Source of the DNA: Magnaporthiopsis rhizophila
Lineage: Eukaryota; Ascomycota; Sordariomycetes; Magnaporthales; Magnaporthaceae
Reading direction: 5' to 3'
Assembly: GCA_003049465.1 (NCBI GenBank)
Contig: PYSS01000038.1
Span: 217,716 to 281,715 of the forward strand
DNA: 64,000 bases
Shown here: piece by piece, positions 22,964-34,931 of the stretch
Layout: every line of letters begins with the position of its first letter
Position numbering within the stretch: the first letter of the stretch is position 1
The notes under the pieces: model-generated
Seen by the model: the letters and a program-made list of their open reading frames with translations, nothing else
The model's database searches: none
Told to the model about the DNA's origin: nothing
Made by a program: the position numbers and the translations under genes

Positions 22964-24411
22964 TAATTGGATATATTGTTTTAATAATAAATGCTTTATA
23001 TATAAATCGGATAAAAACGGGACCGATTATTATTTTTAATAAAAAATTTCAGTTATCCGGCAAATTAACTGATCAAAATTTAGTTATAACAAAAATAAGG
23101 ACAAAAAAATAAAGGAACCCGGAAAACCAAAGGATAATAGGTTAAAATAACTGTACTGGTTAAATGGGGTACCTATAATAACCGAGCTTAAGGGGTTGGA
23201 AAAGCAGAAAGCGCTAAAACCAGTTGGTACATTTATTGGAAATAATGCCGAGGCCCTATAAAAAAAACGGCGCATTTTCCAGCAAGTTTTAGCTATTTTT
23301 AAAAAATTATCAACCCAAAAAAAAGCACCAGATATTTCCAATAAGGGAAAAAGCCTTAATACCAATGCTAAAATTGACCAAAAACCCTTTGGACAAATGC
23401 ACCTAACCAAAAGGTCAAAGGAAAAAAATTTCGAGTTGGGCAAATTTTGGGTATCCGCAAAAACAGGCCCTAATAAACCCAAAAAACGGCACACCGAAAT
23501 AGCAAACGAGGGAAAAATATACACCATACTCAAAAACCCAAGCGGGGTGCCGTATCGAAAAATTTATACTTATACTTATAAAATGCCAATATATTTATTA
23601 TTCGAAATATGGCCCGATAAATTAAAAAAGGCTGAAAATCATAAACTGTACTAAAAATTATCAGCAATAAAAAATAATAGGAAACGCCTAAATTGGAGCC
23701 GGAATAATTAAACCGTTATTTACTATGGAAAAAATCCGCACCAGGCCCAGTATTAAAAAAGCAACCAAGCAACCCATTCCTATACCAGCAAATTTATATA
23801 GTTCAAAAAAACCATAAAAACCTAACGGTAAATAGCCCGGGGCATACAGGAATTTTTTGGGCAAAATGCTTATATTATACTTATAATAACCACCTGCCCA
23901 AAAAATTAAAAAATAATTAATTTTTTATAAGGAACGGCACGGAGCCCCGAAGCTTGCCCAGGCAGAAATAACAGCTGCCCAAATAACAAAATATATCGCG
24001 CAATTATACTAATAAAGCGGTAATATTTACCCTAGCACCCTATTATTTTATAGCATATATAGCAAGGTTATTTTTGCATTATGCTTGCAAAAAAGTAAAA
24101 TGCAAGCATTATACCGAAAAAAGGCCAAAAATTGGCAAATTAGATATTTTCACCCCGGTTATTAGCACAAACCAAAAAATTAGGGTATCCTACGAAAATA
24201 AGGGCCTAATATAAACAAAAAAAAACAACTTAAAAGGATCCCAATAAAAGTTATAGGCAATTACCCACCTTATATTAGAAAAATAATCAGGTGGCAAAAA
24301 TAATAATTAATAATAATAATTAATTGCAGGTTTAACGGAAATTATTTTATATTAAAAGCAATAGCAAAATATAATATTCCGATATATTAGTAATAATTTT
24401 TATTATTTGGG

Positions 24412-24891
24412 TGTTACAACCAGAGCTGGCAGGGGACAGAAGGGCTGGGGCTAACCCCCAGCGGGACGCTTTTACCCCGCAGTCATAAAGGCCAGGGGTC
24501 GGATAACTAAGGCCAGTTGGGGGAAAAAGCCACGTAACTAGATCATATGGTAACGAAGTGATACACAGGGTACTGAACGTATCAAAAGTATCACTGGAAA
24601 CACCTTTGATACTTAGGAAAACCAATGTATCACCAGTATCCCTAATTACCAAGCGCAAAATAGCACGGGTATATAAGGCAAAAATTTCCTATTGTGCTAG
24701 ATAGTTTTTAACTGAGGTTTTGGCATTAGTTAACCTAAATTAGCTCCAAAGCACCCCTTTTGGGCAAATAATAACAGATAATGTTCTTACCAAACCTCAG
24801 ATTATTTGTAAGGCAACCTTGCAAAACCAGTACTGCTTAACACCGCCCTTAGGTGCCCTACCTTAAAAGCAAAAGGCCTGTGATTGTAATA
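24412..24891 (+). mobile_element. Solo LTR of the X/Y/Z Gypsy family (480 bp)
   Basis: It begins TGTTACAACC and ends GATTGTAATA, flanked by the perfect duplication TTGGG (24407-24411, 24892-24896). It has a GGTATATAAGG promoter-like box about 255 bp in. Its middle module is built of GTATCA/TGATAC repeats, as in the copy at 31790. Confidence 0.92.
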
Positions 24892-25679
24892 TTGGGGTTT
24901 AACCGGTACAACTTTTGATAATTAAATTGTACTTCTGGTTTAAGCTTAATTTTATAATCGAACGGTCCGTGTTCCGGAAATTCTATTTTTAAACTTTTTT
25001 AAAATAACCTTTAATACTGATAATATTTTTCGGGAATATTTTTTAAATATTAGCATATTTATTTATTAGGTAAATTATAGTTTTGGTTATAATCTTTTGC
25101 TATTTTTGTTTTTTAATTGCTAATTTTGGTTATACCTCCTTTTAAATTATAATTTTGGTTATAATTTCTTTTATAATTTTGCCTTTATTTTTGGGATTTT
25201 TTGCTATTAAGGCTAATATTACCTGATAATTGCAAATCCGTTAGTGCAATTCGCCAGCGTTAATTGCCAAATTTTGCTATTATTATAATAATCCTGTTTG
25301 GCTTTTATCTTCCATAATCCGGGGCCTGTAATTATTAGGCTTTTTTATTTTCCAATAATAATTTCCTCCATTAAATTTCCTCTAAAACCCAATTTATTAA
25401 AGGATTAAACTTTTTAAACCAGGGGAAACCCAAAATTAAATTTTCTCCTCCTATATTTATAATATACAGGATAACCTTATAAATTTTCCCTATAATTTCG
25501 AACCTAAATCGATCTGTTTTCAAATTAATTATTCAGCCATTATGAATAACCGGTTCCTTTTTTACGATTTTAAAACCGCATAGCTATTATTTCAAAAATA
25601 ATTTGCGAAAACCTGAAACAAGGTATTATTTAATTTTCGGATTTTCCTGTGGGATATAGGATATTGTTTGTCCTTAAAA

Positions 25680-28440
25680 AAATGGAATAAAACGGATATA
25701 TATTAATTACCGCCCGTTAAATAAGGTTATATTAAAGGATCGGTATCCTTTCCTTTTTATTAACGAGTCGCAAAACAAATTTAGCAAAGCTAAATGATTT
25801 ATAACTTTAGATTTATGCAAAATATACAGCCTGTTAAAAATTAAAAAGGGAAATAAATAAAATATTGCTTTTTAAACACGGTTGAAAATATACAAATTGC
25901 TAGTAATAACCTTTAAATTTATCAATATACCAGCCATATTTTAGCGGATAATTAACCATATATGACAAAAATGCCTGGATATTTATACATTTGCTTACCT
26001 AAATAATATCCTATTTTTCGGTAATATTAGAAAAATATAAAAAATATATGTATATAATTTTGCAAAAATTACAAAATGCAAAATTTTTAATGAAATCCGA
26101 AAAATGTATATGGTATATACAGGAAATTGTTTTTTTAAAATATATAATTATATCAGGATAAGTATGGATAAAACCCAAAAAGGTACAAATAATAAAAGAA
26201 TAACCCAAATTGACCAATATTAAAAAAATATGAAATTTTTTGGGTTTTTTGAATTTTTATCGCCGGTTTATCCAAAATTTTCGCAAAAAAGTATTCCTAT
26301 TTACAAATTTTACCAAAAATAATACCCAGTTTTATTGGGGGATACTGTTACGGATCCGTGCTGGGCACGGATCATGTGACCCAAGGGTCCTCCCTGGGCC
26401 AGGACTCCTGTATATAGGGGTCGCCTCGAGCCCTCCAAGGGCAAGGCCCGATTTTACCCTTTTCCTCCTCATCTTGTAGAATAACACCACTTTGGCACCC
26501 ACCGGACGACCCTTTTGTGGCCTGACCTATCACAGATACAAAAATCAAAAGCTTTTAATTTGTTAAAAAAAGCGGTAATGCAAAAGCAAATATTAGTTTT
26601 ACCAAACCCAGATAAACCTTTTAAAATTAGAATTAACGCATCGGATTTTGCGATTAAAGTTCAATTTAATCAATAAAATAATAGTAAAAAATTGCATTTT
26701 TGTGCTTTTCTGTTACATAAATTTAACGGATCGGAATTAAATTGTCCAATTTATAATGAAAAATTTATAGCTATTATCCGAATATTAAAAAAGTGAAAAA
26801 TATATTGATACCAAGCAAACCATTAGGTAATGATCCATATAAATCACAAAAACCTGACACATTTTATTATTTATTAAACGCTAAATAAATAACAAATCCG
26901 ATAAAATCAGTTTTTTGAAAATTATAATTTACGAATTAAATATAAAAAAGGATTGGAAAACGGACAAATAAATGCTTTAAACCGCCGATCAAATCACAAA
27001 AATAAGGTACCGCCAGAAACGCACACAATCCTAATATAAAAACCAAACGGGTTTTTAATTCCAGCATAACAGGTGCTAATAAAAACCACGCTTTAGAAAA
27101 AATGCATCCCTGAAAAAATCCAGCAAATCCACTGCCAAGTGGCTTATGGATACCAAAGGGTGATCAAAACCTGGAAAAAACTATAATAACACCACAGGTT
27201 TATTGGAATCCGAGCCATAATCCGAAAAGCAATTAAAAGTTGCAAAAGCTGGGCCAAAAATAAGGCCAGCCGGTACAAACCCTACGGATTGCTTTAACCC
27301 CTGCCAGCGCTTAGCAAAGCTTGGCAAAAAGTTACGATAAATTTTGTGGTTAAGCTTTTTAAATCGAAAAAGCCCCTAATAAATATCCCGTATAAATAAT
27401 ATTCTAATAATAGTAAATAGGCTTACCAAATATGCCCTGTTCCTATTTTATAAAAAAAAAAATAATATTGCAAAATTAGCATATATTTTTATCAAAATGT
27501 AATTGCTAAATACGGAACGCCCGACAAATTAATCACAAATTAAAATAAGCTGTTTACCAGCAAATTTTGGAGGGTTTTAATAGCCAAATGTGGAGCAAAA
27601 CACATATTATTAACAGCATATTATCCAGAAACGGATAAATAAATAAAACAAATAAATCAAACCATGAAGTAATATTTATATTATTATATTAATTATGAAC
27701 AAAATAACTGGTTATAATTATTTTTATAGCCCAATTTGCTTATAATAATTCGGTATACAAAAATATAAAAATTACTCCGTTTTGTGCAAATTATAAATTT
27801 ATACCTACGGTGTATAAGGAATTTAAAACAGAAAAGATTATTTTAATAGCAAAAATACAGGTCGCCAAAATAACCAAACTATACAAGCACCTGCAAAAAA
27901 AGCTCGAAAAGCTTCAAAAATATATATCCACCCAAATAAATAAAAAAAAAGCTCAAAAAATTAACCTTTAAAAAAAGGAATAATACTTACTTTTTGCGCC
28001 GCAATATTAAAATAAAACGGCTAAATAACAAATTGGATCACAAAAAATTCGGACTGTTCAAAATTAAAAAAATAATTTTAACAATTAATTACGAATTTCA
28101 GTTACCGCTAATTATAAAAATCCACCCTGTTTTTTATATTTTTTTGTTAAAATCGGCATTGCCTGGTTCGAAAAGCACAAAATTAATAAAAATTAACCCA
28201 AACCAAAAATAGGAAATTGAGAAAATCCTTAATAATAAAGTACGCTACCACAAACGGTGGTACTTGATTAAATGGGCAGGGTACGGATATAAGCATAATA
28301 TATAAAAAAAAATTGCCTAAAAGTTTTAAAAAAGTATCGGCAAAAGCAATTGCAAAAAAATTAGCAAAAAGAGAAAACGCGCCAAACAAGCAAAAAGGCG
28401 TAAACCTTTTTGCCCGTTTGATTAAATTGCACGGAAAGTT
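25680..28440 (+). pseudogene. Gypsy X pol remnant: RT, RNase H, integrase, chromodomain
   Basis: Reverse transcriptase is seen from about 25690 (IDYRPLNK-like and DRYPFPFINE) with the catalytic-loop region near 26000. Its thumb (GFLNFYRRFIQNFRKKV) is interrupted at 26346 by a solo LTR. RNase H follows (PNPDKPFKIRINASDFAIKV, about 26600). Integrase spans about 27000-28150, with a late piece at 27994-28212 (DHKKFGLFKIKKI). A chromodomain at about 28230-28320 (RWYLIKWAGYGY) ends the polyprotein. Stops are frequent and mostly explained by C-to-T or G-to-A changes. Confidence 0.85.
26346..26534 (+). mobile_element. Solo 189-bp LTR, copy B
   Basis: It has intact ends TGTTACGG and ATCACA and a perfect flanking duplication GATAC (26341-26345, 26535-26539). 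It sits inside the RT/RNase H junction of Gypsy X and is clearly less mutated than its host. Confidence 0.95.
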
Positions 28441-29203
28441 AAACCCAAAACCTTTTGTTTAAGGACGAACGCGTTACCACTGCGCTATACAACCAAAAAA
28501 AATTATTAAAAAAAATAATAACTAACCTGATTAAAAAAGGGCAAACAAATCTGGATCAGGAGTATTTTTAAAATCCGCCCAGTTAGGGGATAGTAAGGAA
28601 AGCCCGGAAAGCAGGAAATTAGGAGGGGCAAAAGCGGCCGTTTTTGCGGCCTTTTTTTTTGCTTAATCCGTTCCAGTTTTTTTAATACTATCGATACCAT
28701 GCTAAATTGTGCGAAATTTTTGCTCCAGCTAAAAATCTTTCTATTTATATAACTGCTCCAGGCAATTATTCAGGGCCTAACGTTTTTTATTAAAAGCCTA
28801 TACTTTTTTTCCACGGTATAAACCTCGGCTTTCATTTTCTGGTACTGAAAACTAATTGTTCGCAGCTGGGAAAAAAAGGACCAAAAATGTTGCATCCGGC
28901 ACGGTTAATATAAAAGTATTCCATATAACAAAAAAAATCTACAAAAAGCGTCGCACTCCTCCCTTTTAAAAATATCGTGGCAATAAAAACAGAAGGGCAT
29001 AAAAAAAAAGCAAATATTGCGGCAAGCAAATTTTTATAACAAAAAGTGAAAAAAACGCCAGGTTTTTGTTTTTGCACCCGACCAAACATTTTGTTAGGGC
29101 AGAAAAAAGCAGCGGGTAAAAAAGGAAAAAGATTTACCGGTTTGCATACAGGAATGGCAAAAAAAACTAGCTAAAGGAATTTGGTTTAGGAAAAAAAACC
29201 TGG

Positions 29204-29690
29204 TATTATAACCATAATTGGCAAAGGATAAAAGGGTTAGGGCCAACCCCCAGCGGAACGCCTTTACCCCGCAGTTATAATAACCAAAGGTTATGTAATC
29301 AAGGCCAGGGAAAAAATCACGTGCAAAATAGGTAACTTGTGATTTTAAAAAGCAAAATTACAGATTATAAATTAAAGGTGATCTGTAATCCCACCAACGG
29401 AAGTTACAGATCACAAATTACGGACCTAGGGTATAAAGGACTGCCACCTGAGGCCTGTACCCAAAGGACAGGTATAAAAAAAGGGGTTTTTCCCTTTTAG
29501 GTAATTCGGACTGAGGCCTCGGTATCAGTTAACCTAAGTTAGCTCCAAGGCATCCCTTTGGGCAAGAAATAACAAATAACAGTTCCTACCAGACCCCAGA
29601 TCACCTGCAAGGCGACCTTGCAGGACCAGTACTGCTTAACACCGCCCTTAGGTGCCCTACCCTAGGAGCAGAAGGCCTGTGATTGTAACA
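29204..29690 (+). repeat. 3' LTR of Gypsy X (487 bp)
   Basis: It starts TATTATAACC (mutated TGTTACAACC) after a purine-rich stretch GGTTTAGGAAAAAAAACC that could be the polypurine tract. It ends GATTGTAACA. Its middle module consists of GATCACAGAT / ATCTGTAATC inverted repeats, as in the LTRs at 6109 and 30588. Confidence 0.82.
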
Positions 29691-30587
29691 TATTACACAA
29701 ACTAAAACTCAATTATATTCCAAATTATCAGTTTCGAAAATGCAAGCACAGGCAAAAATAAAATGGAAATATTTCAAACCCTTTTAAATAAACTCCAAAT
29801 TTGCTAACAAATTTTAGGCCCCAATCATTAGCAAAATCACTAATCGGTCATAAGCATTTTTTGTGCAATTCAGGAAATACCCAAGCTTAAAATGGCCCTT
29901 TTATATCCAAAAAATTTTTTAAAAGCCTGGCCTTCCAATTTTGCAGCATTATATAAATAAAACAGAATATTATTATTTATAACAGTTATTTTATCGAATG
30001 CAAATTCGGAAAAAAAACCCTAAAAATAAGCGTTATATCAGCAAATGGAATAGTAACGGCCCCTAGAAAAGGCATTTTTATAGCTCCCAAAACAAATGCT
30101 GGGTTTGTGCCAAGTATGGCTATTATTTAGTACAATATATACTGAAAAAATAATGCAGTGCAAAAAAATATTAAAAAACATTTGCTAAAAGCGTAGCAAT
30201 TAAAGAAAAAATTTTGCCCATTCTTCTCGAATATAAAAAACAAGCAATAAAAATAATAAGGAACCCGCAAATAATCAAGAGGCCCAATCAATATCAAAGT
30301 CCAGCAATTAATTAAATAATAACAAAAAAGAAACATTATTAACGCATTTCCTTACTGCTGCTACTGCCAACCACCTTACTAATAAAACTTTCCGGTATTA
30401 TATCCAGGCCTATTTTTTATAACAAATAGTCAAAAACCAGAATAAAAACAACCAAAAATAGGTATTGCAATAATATATGCTTTTTAACGGAAATAAATGG
30501 TGCAGTATTTTTCCAAATATAAAAACGGCCAAAATTTCAACCGCTAATCTTATACAATTTCGAGTACTATAATATTTTTTACCTAAT
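29691..30587 (+). mobile_element. Second Copia copy, continuation
   Basis: The sequence directly after the 3' LTR of Gypsy X matches the reverse complement of the first Copia from about 16044 downward. Landmarks are AACAAAAAAGAAACATTA and TCCAGGCCTAT. It is again interrupted at 30588 by a Gypsy LTR. Confidence 0.8.
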
Positions 30588-31253
30588 TGTTACGACCACA
30601 GTTGGCAGGGGACAGAAGGGTTGGGAGGCTAAGCCCCAACAGGACGCCTTTACCCCGCAGTTGCGCAGGCCAGGGGCCAAGCAACCAGGGCTAGGCTGTG
30701 GGGAAGTTACGTAACACAGGGTGATCTGTAATCTGCCTTACAAATCACAGATCAAGGAAAGTACTTTGTAATCTGCCTCACAAATTACAAATCAAGGAAA
30801 GTGCTTTGTGATTTGCTTTACAGATCATAGATTAAAAAATTTAATAAAGGGATTATCCGCTTATAAATAAAAACAAAACCTCCAAATAAATAAATAATTT
30901 TAATTAAGGTTTTGGTATCAGTTAACCTAAATTAGTTTTAAAACATTCCTTTAGGCAAATAATAATAGATAATATTTCTACCAGACCCCAAATCACGTGC
31001 AAGGCGACTTTGCAAACCAGTACTGCTCAATACCGCCCTTAGGTGCCTTATTTTAGAAGCAGAAGGCCTGTGATTGTAACATTTTGACTGATCCTGTTTA
31101 GCATTTACCGGAGGTACAAGCAGTAAATAATTATATCGATCGCAGCCAAAAAAGTTAAAACCGTTATTATTGATGGTAAAAATTACGACGATCCTGCCAC
31201 GGCTTTGAAGGTCCTTATCGAGAAATTCAAAAAATTTAAAAAAACGCCCAGTG
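30588..31253 (+). mobile_element. Gypsy Y: 5' LTR plus start of gag
   Basis: The LTR spans 30588-31081 (TGTTACGACC to GATTGTAACA, 494 bp). The first about 170 bp of internal sequence match the starts of X and Z (GATCCTGTTTAGCATTTACC, then a gag start). After about 31253 the match ends, and reverse-oriented sequence of another element follows. The LTR contains three tandem copies of a 40-bp unit. Confidence 0.78.
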
Positions 31254-32550
31254 ATAATTTTGCCGCCTCCGATTTTAATTCTGCTTTTATTTTTAGGGCT
31301 ATGCTATTAATTTTGTTTCAGGGCGGTTGCACTAACGAAATGGTTACTTAATTTAACGCTTTTAGCCATATCCTGGTTATAATGGAGGTAAATTCCTTTT
31401 TCCTTTTTTTGCTATATTAATAGCTAAATGATTATTATAATAATGTGCCCAGCATTGCTATAATAAAGCGCTCCGGTATTATAGCGCTTTTAACTTATTT
31501 ATGCAGCAAATTCAGTAATAAATTGCGGATGCTTTGATTGTTTTTGCCCAGGCTTCCGACCGTTATTGCTTCAAATCCGGCAATATTTTGGGTATGCATA
31601 ATCCTTTGCATTTTTTTGCGCGCCGGCATTTCTTTAAAATTTGTAACTAATCGATTATTTCCAGATTATAAAAAAGTTTTTGTTATTTTCGTACAATAGG
31701 GGCTTTTTTAGCTGTTTGCATTTCGATATATTAATTTTGCTGGTTAACTTATTATTGAAAATATATGGGTACATTGATATGCTGCCTGGTGTTACAACCA
31801 GAGCTGGCAGGGGACAGAAGGGCTGGGGCTAACCCCCAGCGGGACGCCTTTACCCCGCAATTATAAAGGCCAGGGGTTAAGTAATTAAGGCCAGTTGGGG
31901 GAAAAAGCCACATAACTAGGTCATATGGTAACAAAATGATACGCAGGGTACTGAACGTATCAAAAGTATTATTGGGGATATTTTTGATATTCAGGAAAAC
32001 CAATATATTACCAGTATCCTTAATTACCAAGCGCAAAACAGCACAGGTATATAAAGCAAAGGTTTTTTATTGTGCTAGGTAATTTTTAATTAAGGCTTTG
32101 GCATTAGTTAACCTAAATTAGCTTCAAAGCACCCCTTTGGGCAAATAATAACAGATAATATTCCTACCAAACCTTAGATTATTTGCAAAGCAACCTTGTA
32201 AAACCAGTACTGCTTAACACCGCCCTTAGGTGCCTTACCCTAGGAGCAGAAGGCCTGTGATTGTAACACCTGGTATTTGGACAACTACTCAGGTTTATAA
32301 AGGGATTATTAAAAAGGGTGGCAAATTTAAAAAGCTAAAGCCTTAAATTTCCGCATTGCTTATGCCAAATTATTTTATTTGTTCGGTGATTTTTTTCAAT
32401 TGTTGTTATAAATCCGTTATGGATATTAGCTTGCGGTGCTCCTGATATGCAATATGGCTCGGTGGGAAAAATTTTGTAATCCCCGGGAAAATCGCCTATT
32501 CTGTGGATTTTTCAGTATAATCCGCCATTATAAAAAAAATCTTATAAAAA
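31254..32550 (-). mobile_element. Internal region of a minus-strand 189-bp-LTR element (interrupted)
   Basis: Read on the minus strand from 32550, it matches the gag remnant at 5476 onward over hundreds of bases (GCGGATTATACTGAAAAA and CACCGAGCCATA landmarks). It is broken at 31790-32268 by a solo LTR. The lower boundary is uncertain and no 3' LTR is seen. Confidence 0.55.
31790..32268 (+). mobile_element. Solo LTR of the X/Y/Z Gypsy family (479 bp)
   Basis: It runs from TGTTACAACC to GATTGTAACA, flanked by the perfect duplication CCTGG (31785-31789, 32269-32273). It is closely related to the copy at 24412, including the GTATCA/TGATAC middle module. Confidence 0.92.
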
Positions 32551-34592
32551 TGTAATAGGTTAGGCCATAAAAAGGTTAACGTGGTTCATTAGCAAATTGC
32601 GCATATCACCGAATCGTGCACCCATACCAACCTCCAGTTAATCGACGCGTATGCCAACCCAATAACGCCAGAAATCCATTCAAACTATTTAGAACTATAT
32701 ATATCGGATATTTTTACTATTTCCTGACAAATGCGCATATTATATCCGGTTTTGCTGCAAATACCATATTGCTAATAAATTATTATTACCTTTCCTTATT
32801 AACCCCCACAATTGCGCATTTTTTATTATAATTGCCTATCCAGCTCCTCCTGGTCCAGGGCATTTTGTATTTTTTTAACAATATATAACCCTTTTTGTTA
32901 AATATGCATTTTTTTGGCCTTCCGGCATTTGTTTAATATTTTGTTCGCTTTGCATAATAAAACAATGTTGGCCCTAAAAAGGGCTATTTAATATATTATT
33001 AAACTTATCCTTTTTGCAAACTGATCCATAACCGCCAGTATAAATATCGAAAAGTTGCTTCGGTAATTGGAAATCCGAGTTTTAATATATTCGGATTGCA
33101 AAATTACTTTTTTAGCTGTTTGGGGCATTTTGAAAGTTCAAAGTTCAGAATTATTTAAAAATATCCTTAAAGGAATTAAAATTCGTAACCTTATATCCAG
33201 CTTTTCCAAAACCAAATCCGGGTTAAAAAAAGCAAGGTTAGCCCCTCGAAAATCTTTTTGGATATTTTTTTCGGTTATAAAATTAAAAAATGCTATTTTA
33301 AACGCCAAAAGGAATTTGGCCTTAATTATATAACTAACGTATAATTTTATCAAATTTTAATTTTTCGACCGTACGCCTTTTTTAGCGGACCGAAACATTT
33401 AATATTAAGCGGCTGAAAAAAATAAAACAAATGCAAAAATATACAAAATATAATAATATTATATTTTTGATAATAAAGCTCGAAATCCGTTAAATGGTGG
33501 CTTTTATAATTATTTAATATTAATAAACGATAAATATTTTTTGTGTATAATATAATATGCTTATCAAAATGCTAAATCTATTCCAGGCCAAGCTTATTTA
33601 TAATCCATCCGTTAATATTTATTAAAATAACCCAATTATATAAAATGCTGGTTTTTAAATATTAATTAGCCAAATAATATTGCTTTTTAATAATAATAAA
33701 AAAAAAGATTGCCTAATTGTAATAATTAACCCCCTAAATAATTATAACCCATTCCTAATTATTAGGCTGGACCAGCTTTATTTTATTACGGCCTTCCAAT
33801 ATTATAATAATTATAATAATAATAATTATACCTATAAAAAAACCAGTTTTGTTAAAATTATAAATATTATTATCCAAAATACCATATTTGGCTATAATAT
33901 TCCGCACAAAATTAAATTATACAAAAATAAATTTGGGATTTTTGCATTTGGCCCTTTGATAATTATATTTTCGAATCTAGCGTGTGCCAAGCTTTGTGCA
34001 GCATTTAACAAACCTTTTAACCCAACATTTGCTAATAATACCCGCATTATATTCGGTAAATAATTGGTTGGCCATATTTTTAATACCAGAATGCCGGGAA
34101 AAAAATGCACAAAAATCCAGCGCAAATATATATTTAATAAGCGCCTTTTTTTCGAATTCCATTAATTTCCGAAATTAGGCTTATAATTGCGTTAAACAGG
34201 TTTGCTAATGCATTAATCGCATAATATAAATTCAAAAATATCGTAAATTTTAGCTGCCGAACGCAAATTTAATTGCGCATTGGATTGGATTATTTGTATA
34301 GCAAAATTAATCCTAGCTTTTTTTGATATCGATGTTATTTGTGGTTATTAAATAATTGAGGTTGGAAGTAAAAAATGCGGATCGCGATAAAAAATGTGCA
34401 ATTCGGTGATATGCGCAGATAAACCATATTATTTGGTGGGTGCTAAAGTAATATTATTTTATAAAATAAGAAAGAAAAGGGTAAAATCGGGCCTTGCTTT
34501 TGGAGGGCTTAAGGCAACCCTTATATATAGGAGTTTTAGCCCAGGGAGCACCCTTGGGTCACATGATCCGTGCCCAGCACGGATCCGTAACA
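32551..34592 (-). repeat. 189-bp LTR, copy C, split by a pogo element
   Basis: The two parts 32551-32578 and 34432-34592 add up to exactly 189 bp once the duplicated TA is counted once. The upper end reads GGATCCGTAACA, the reverse of the LTR start. The lower part reads TGTAATAGGTTAGGCC, the reverse of the LTR end. Internal element sequence continues below 32551, so this is a 5' LTR on the minus strand. Confidence 0.88.
32579..34429 (-). mobile_element. Second-family pogo element, copy 3 (1851 bp)
   Basis: The left end is ACGTGGTTCATTAGC after TA 32577-32578; the right end stops before TA 34430-34431. The right inverted repeat lacks about 7 bp compared with copies 1 and 2. Minus-strand transposase remnants lie at 33892-34162 (WVKRFVKCCTKLG). 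It is inserted in a 189-bp LTR. Confidence 0.87.
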
Positions 34593-34720
34593 GTAAGGCC
34601 AAAAAAAGCGGCCCGAAACGCCAGGTTCTTGTTAAATGGGTAAAACATAATACCGCTATATGGAAATTTTTAAAAAAAGCTAATAAAGATAAAAATATTG
34701 GATAAGTTCAAGGCGCGATA
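34593..34720 (+). pseudogene. Gypsy chromodomain remnant
   Basis: The plus-strand frame reads KRQVLVKWVKHNTAIWKFL, the pattern of the chromodomain that ends fungal Gypsy polyproteins (VLVKW, then W-x-P region). It differs from the chromodomains of X and Z and so may come from another Gypsy family. No neighbouring domain is preserved. Confidence 0.5.
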
Positions 34721-34859
34721 GGGCAGCACCAAAATGAATAACGGCCCGGAAATACCTCAAATATACATAGCATATAAAAAAAAGCAGGCAAAAGAAAAAG
34801 GGGGGGCGCGCCGGCCTATAATAAAATTTAATTAATTATTTAATAGCAAGCACGCCGGC

Positions 34860-34865
<6 letters not shown>

Positions 34866-34929
<64 letters not shown>
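34866..34929 (+). repeat. A64 homopolymer followed by a purine-rich tract
   Basis: Sixty-four consecutive A, then GGAAAAAAAGAAAGGAAG. It is preceded by two GCCGGCC-bearing segments separated by AT-rich sequence. It could be a retroposed poly(A) tail or expanded simple repeat; length may be imprecise in the assembly. Confidence 0.8.

Positions 34930-34931
<2 letters not shown>

Larger units (their letters stand above)
19863..29690 (+). mobile_element. Gypsy retrotransposon X (chromodomain type), RIP-degraded and nested
   Basis: The 5' LTR is reduced to its last 80 bp (19863-19942); the 3' LTR is complete (29204-29690). The internal order is gag with a CCHC zinc knuckle remnant (about 20983-21030, CFKCG then GDIKKDY), protease linker, reverse transcriptase, RNase H, integrase and chromodomain. 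It hosts a 128-bp LTR-like element, a pogo copy, a 480-bp solo LTR and a 189-bp solo LTR. Compared with its relative Z it has an inverted segment at about 24390-25577. It was inserted into the second Copia, whose sequence resumes at 29691. A deletion at the 5' junction removed most of the 5' LTR and about 470 bp of Copia. Confidence 0.85.

Noticed and set aside
23084..23654. Opposed 149- and 85-codon frames
   Set aside because: They lie in the gag-RT linker of Gypsy X; the minus-strand frame is Phe/Leu-rich by AT bias and has no domain.
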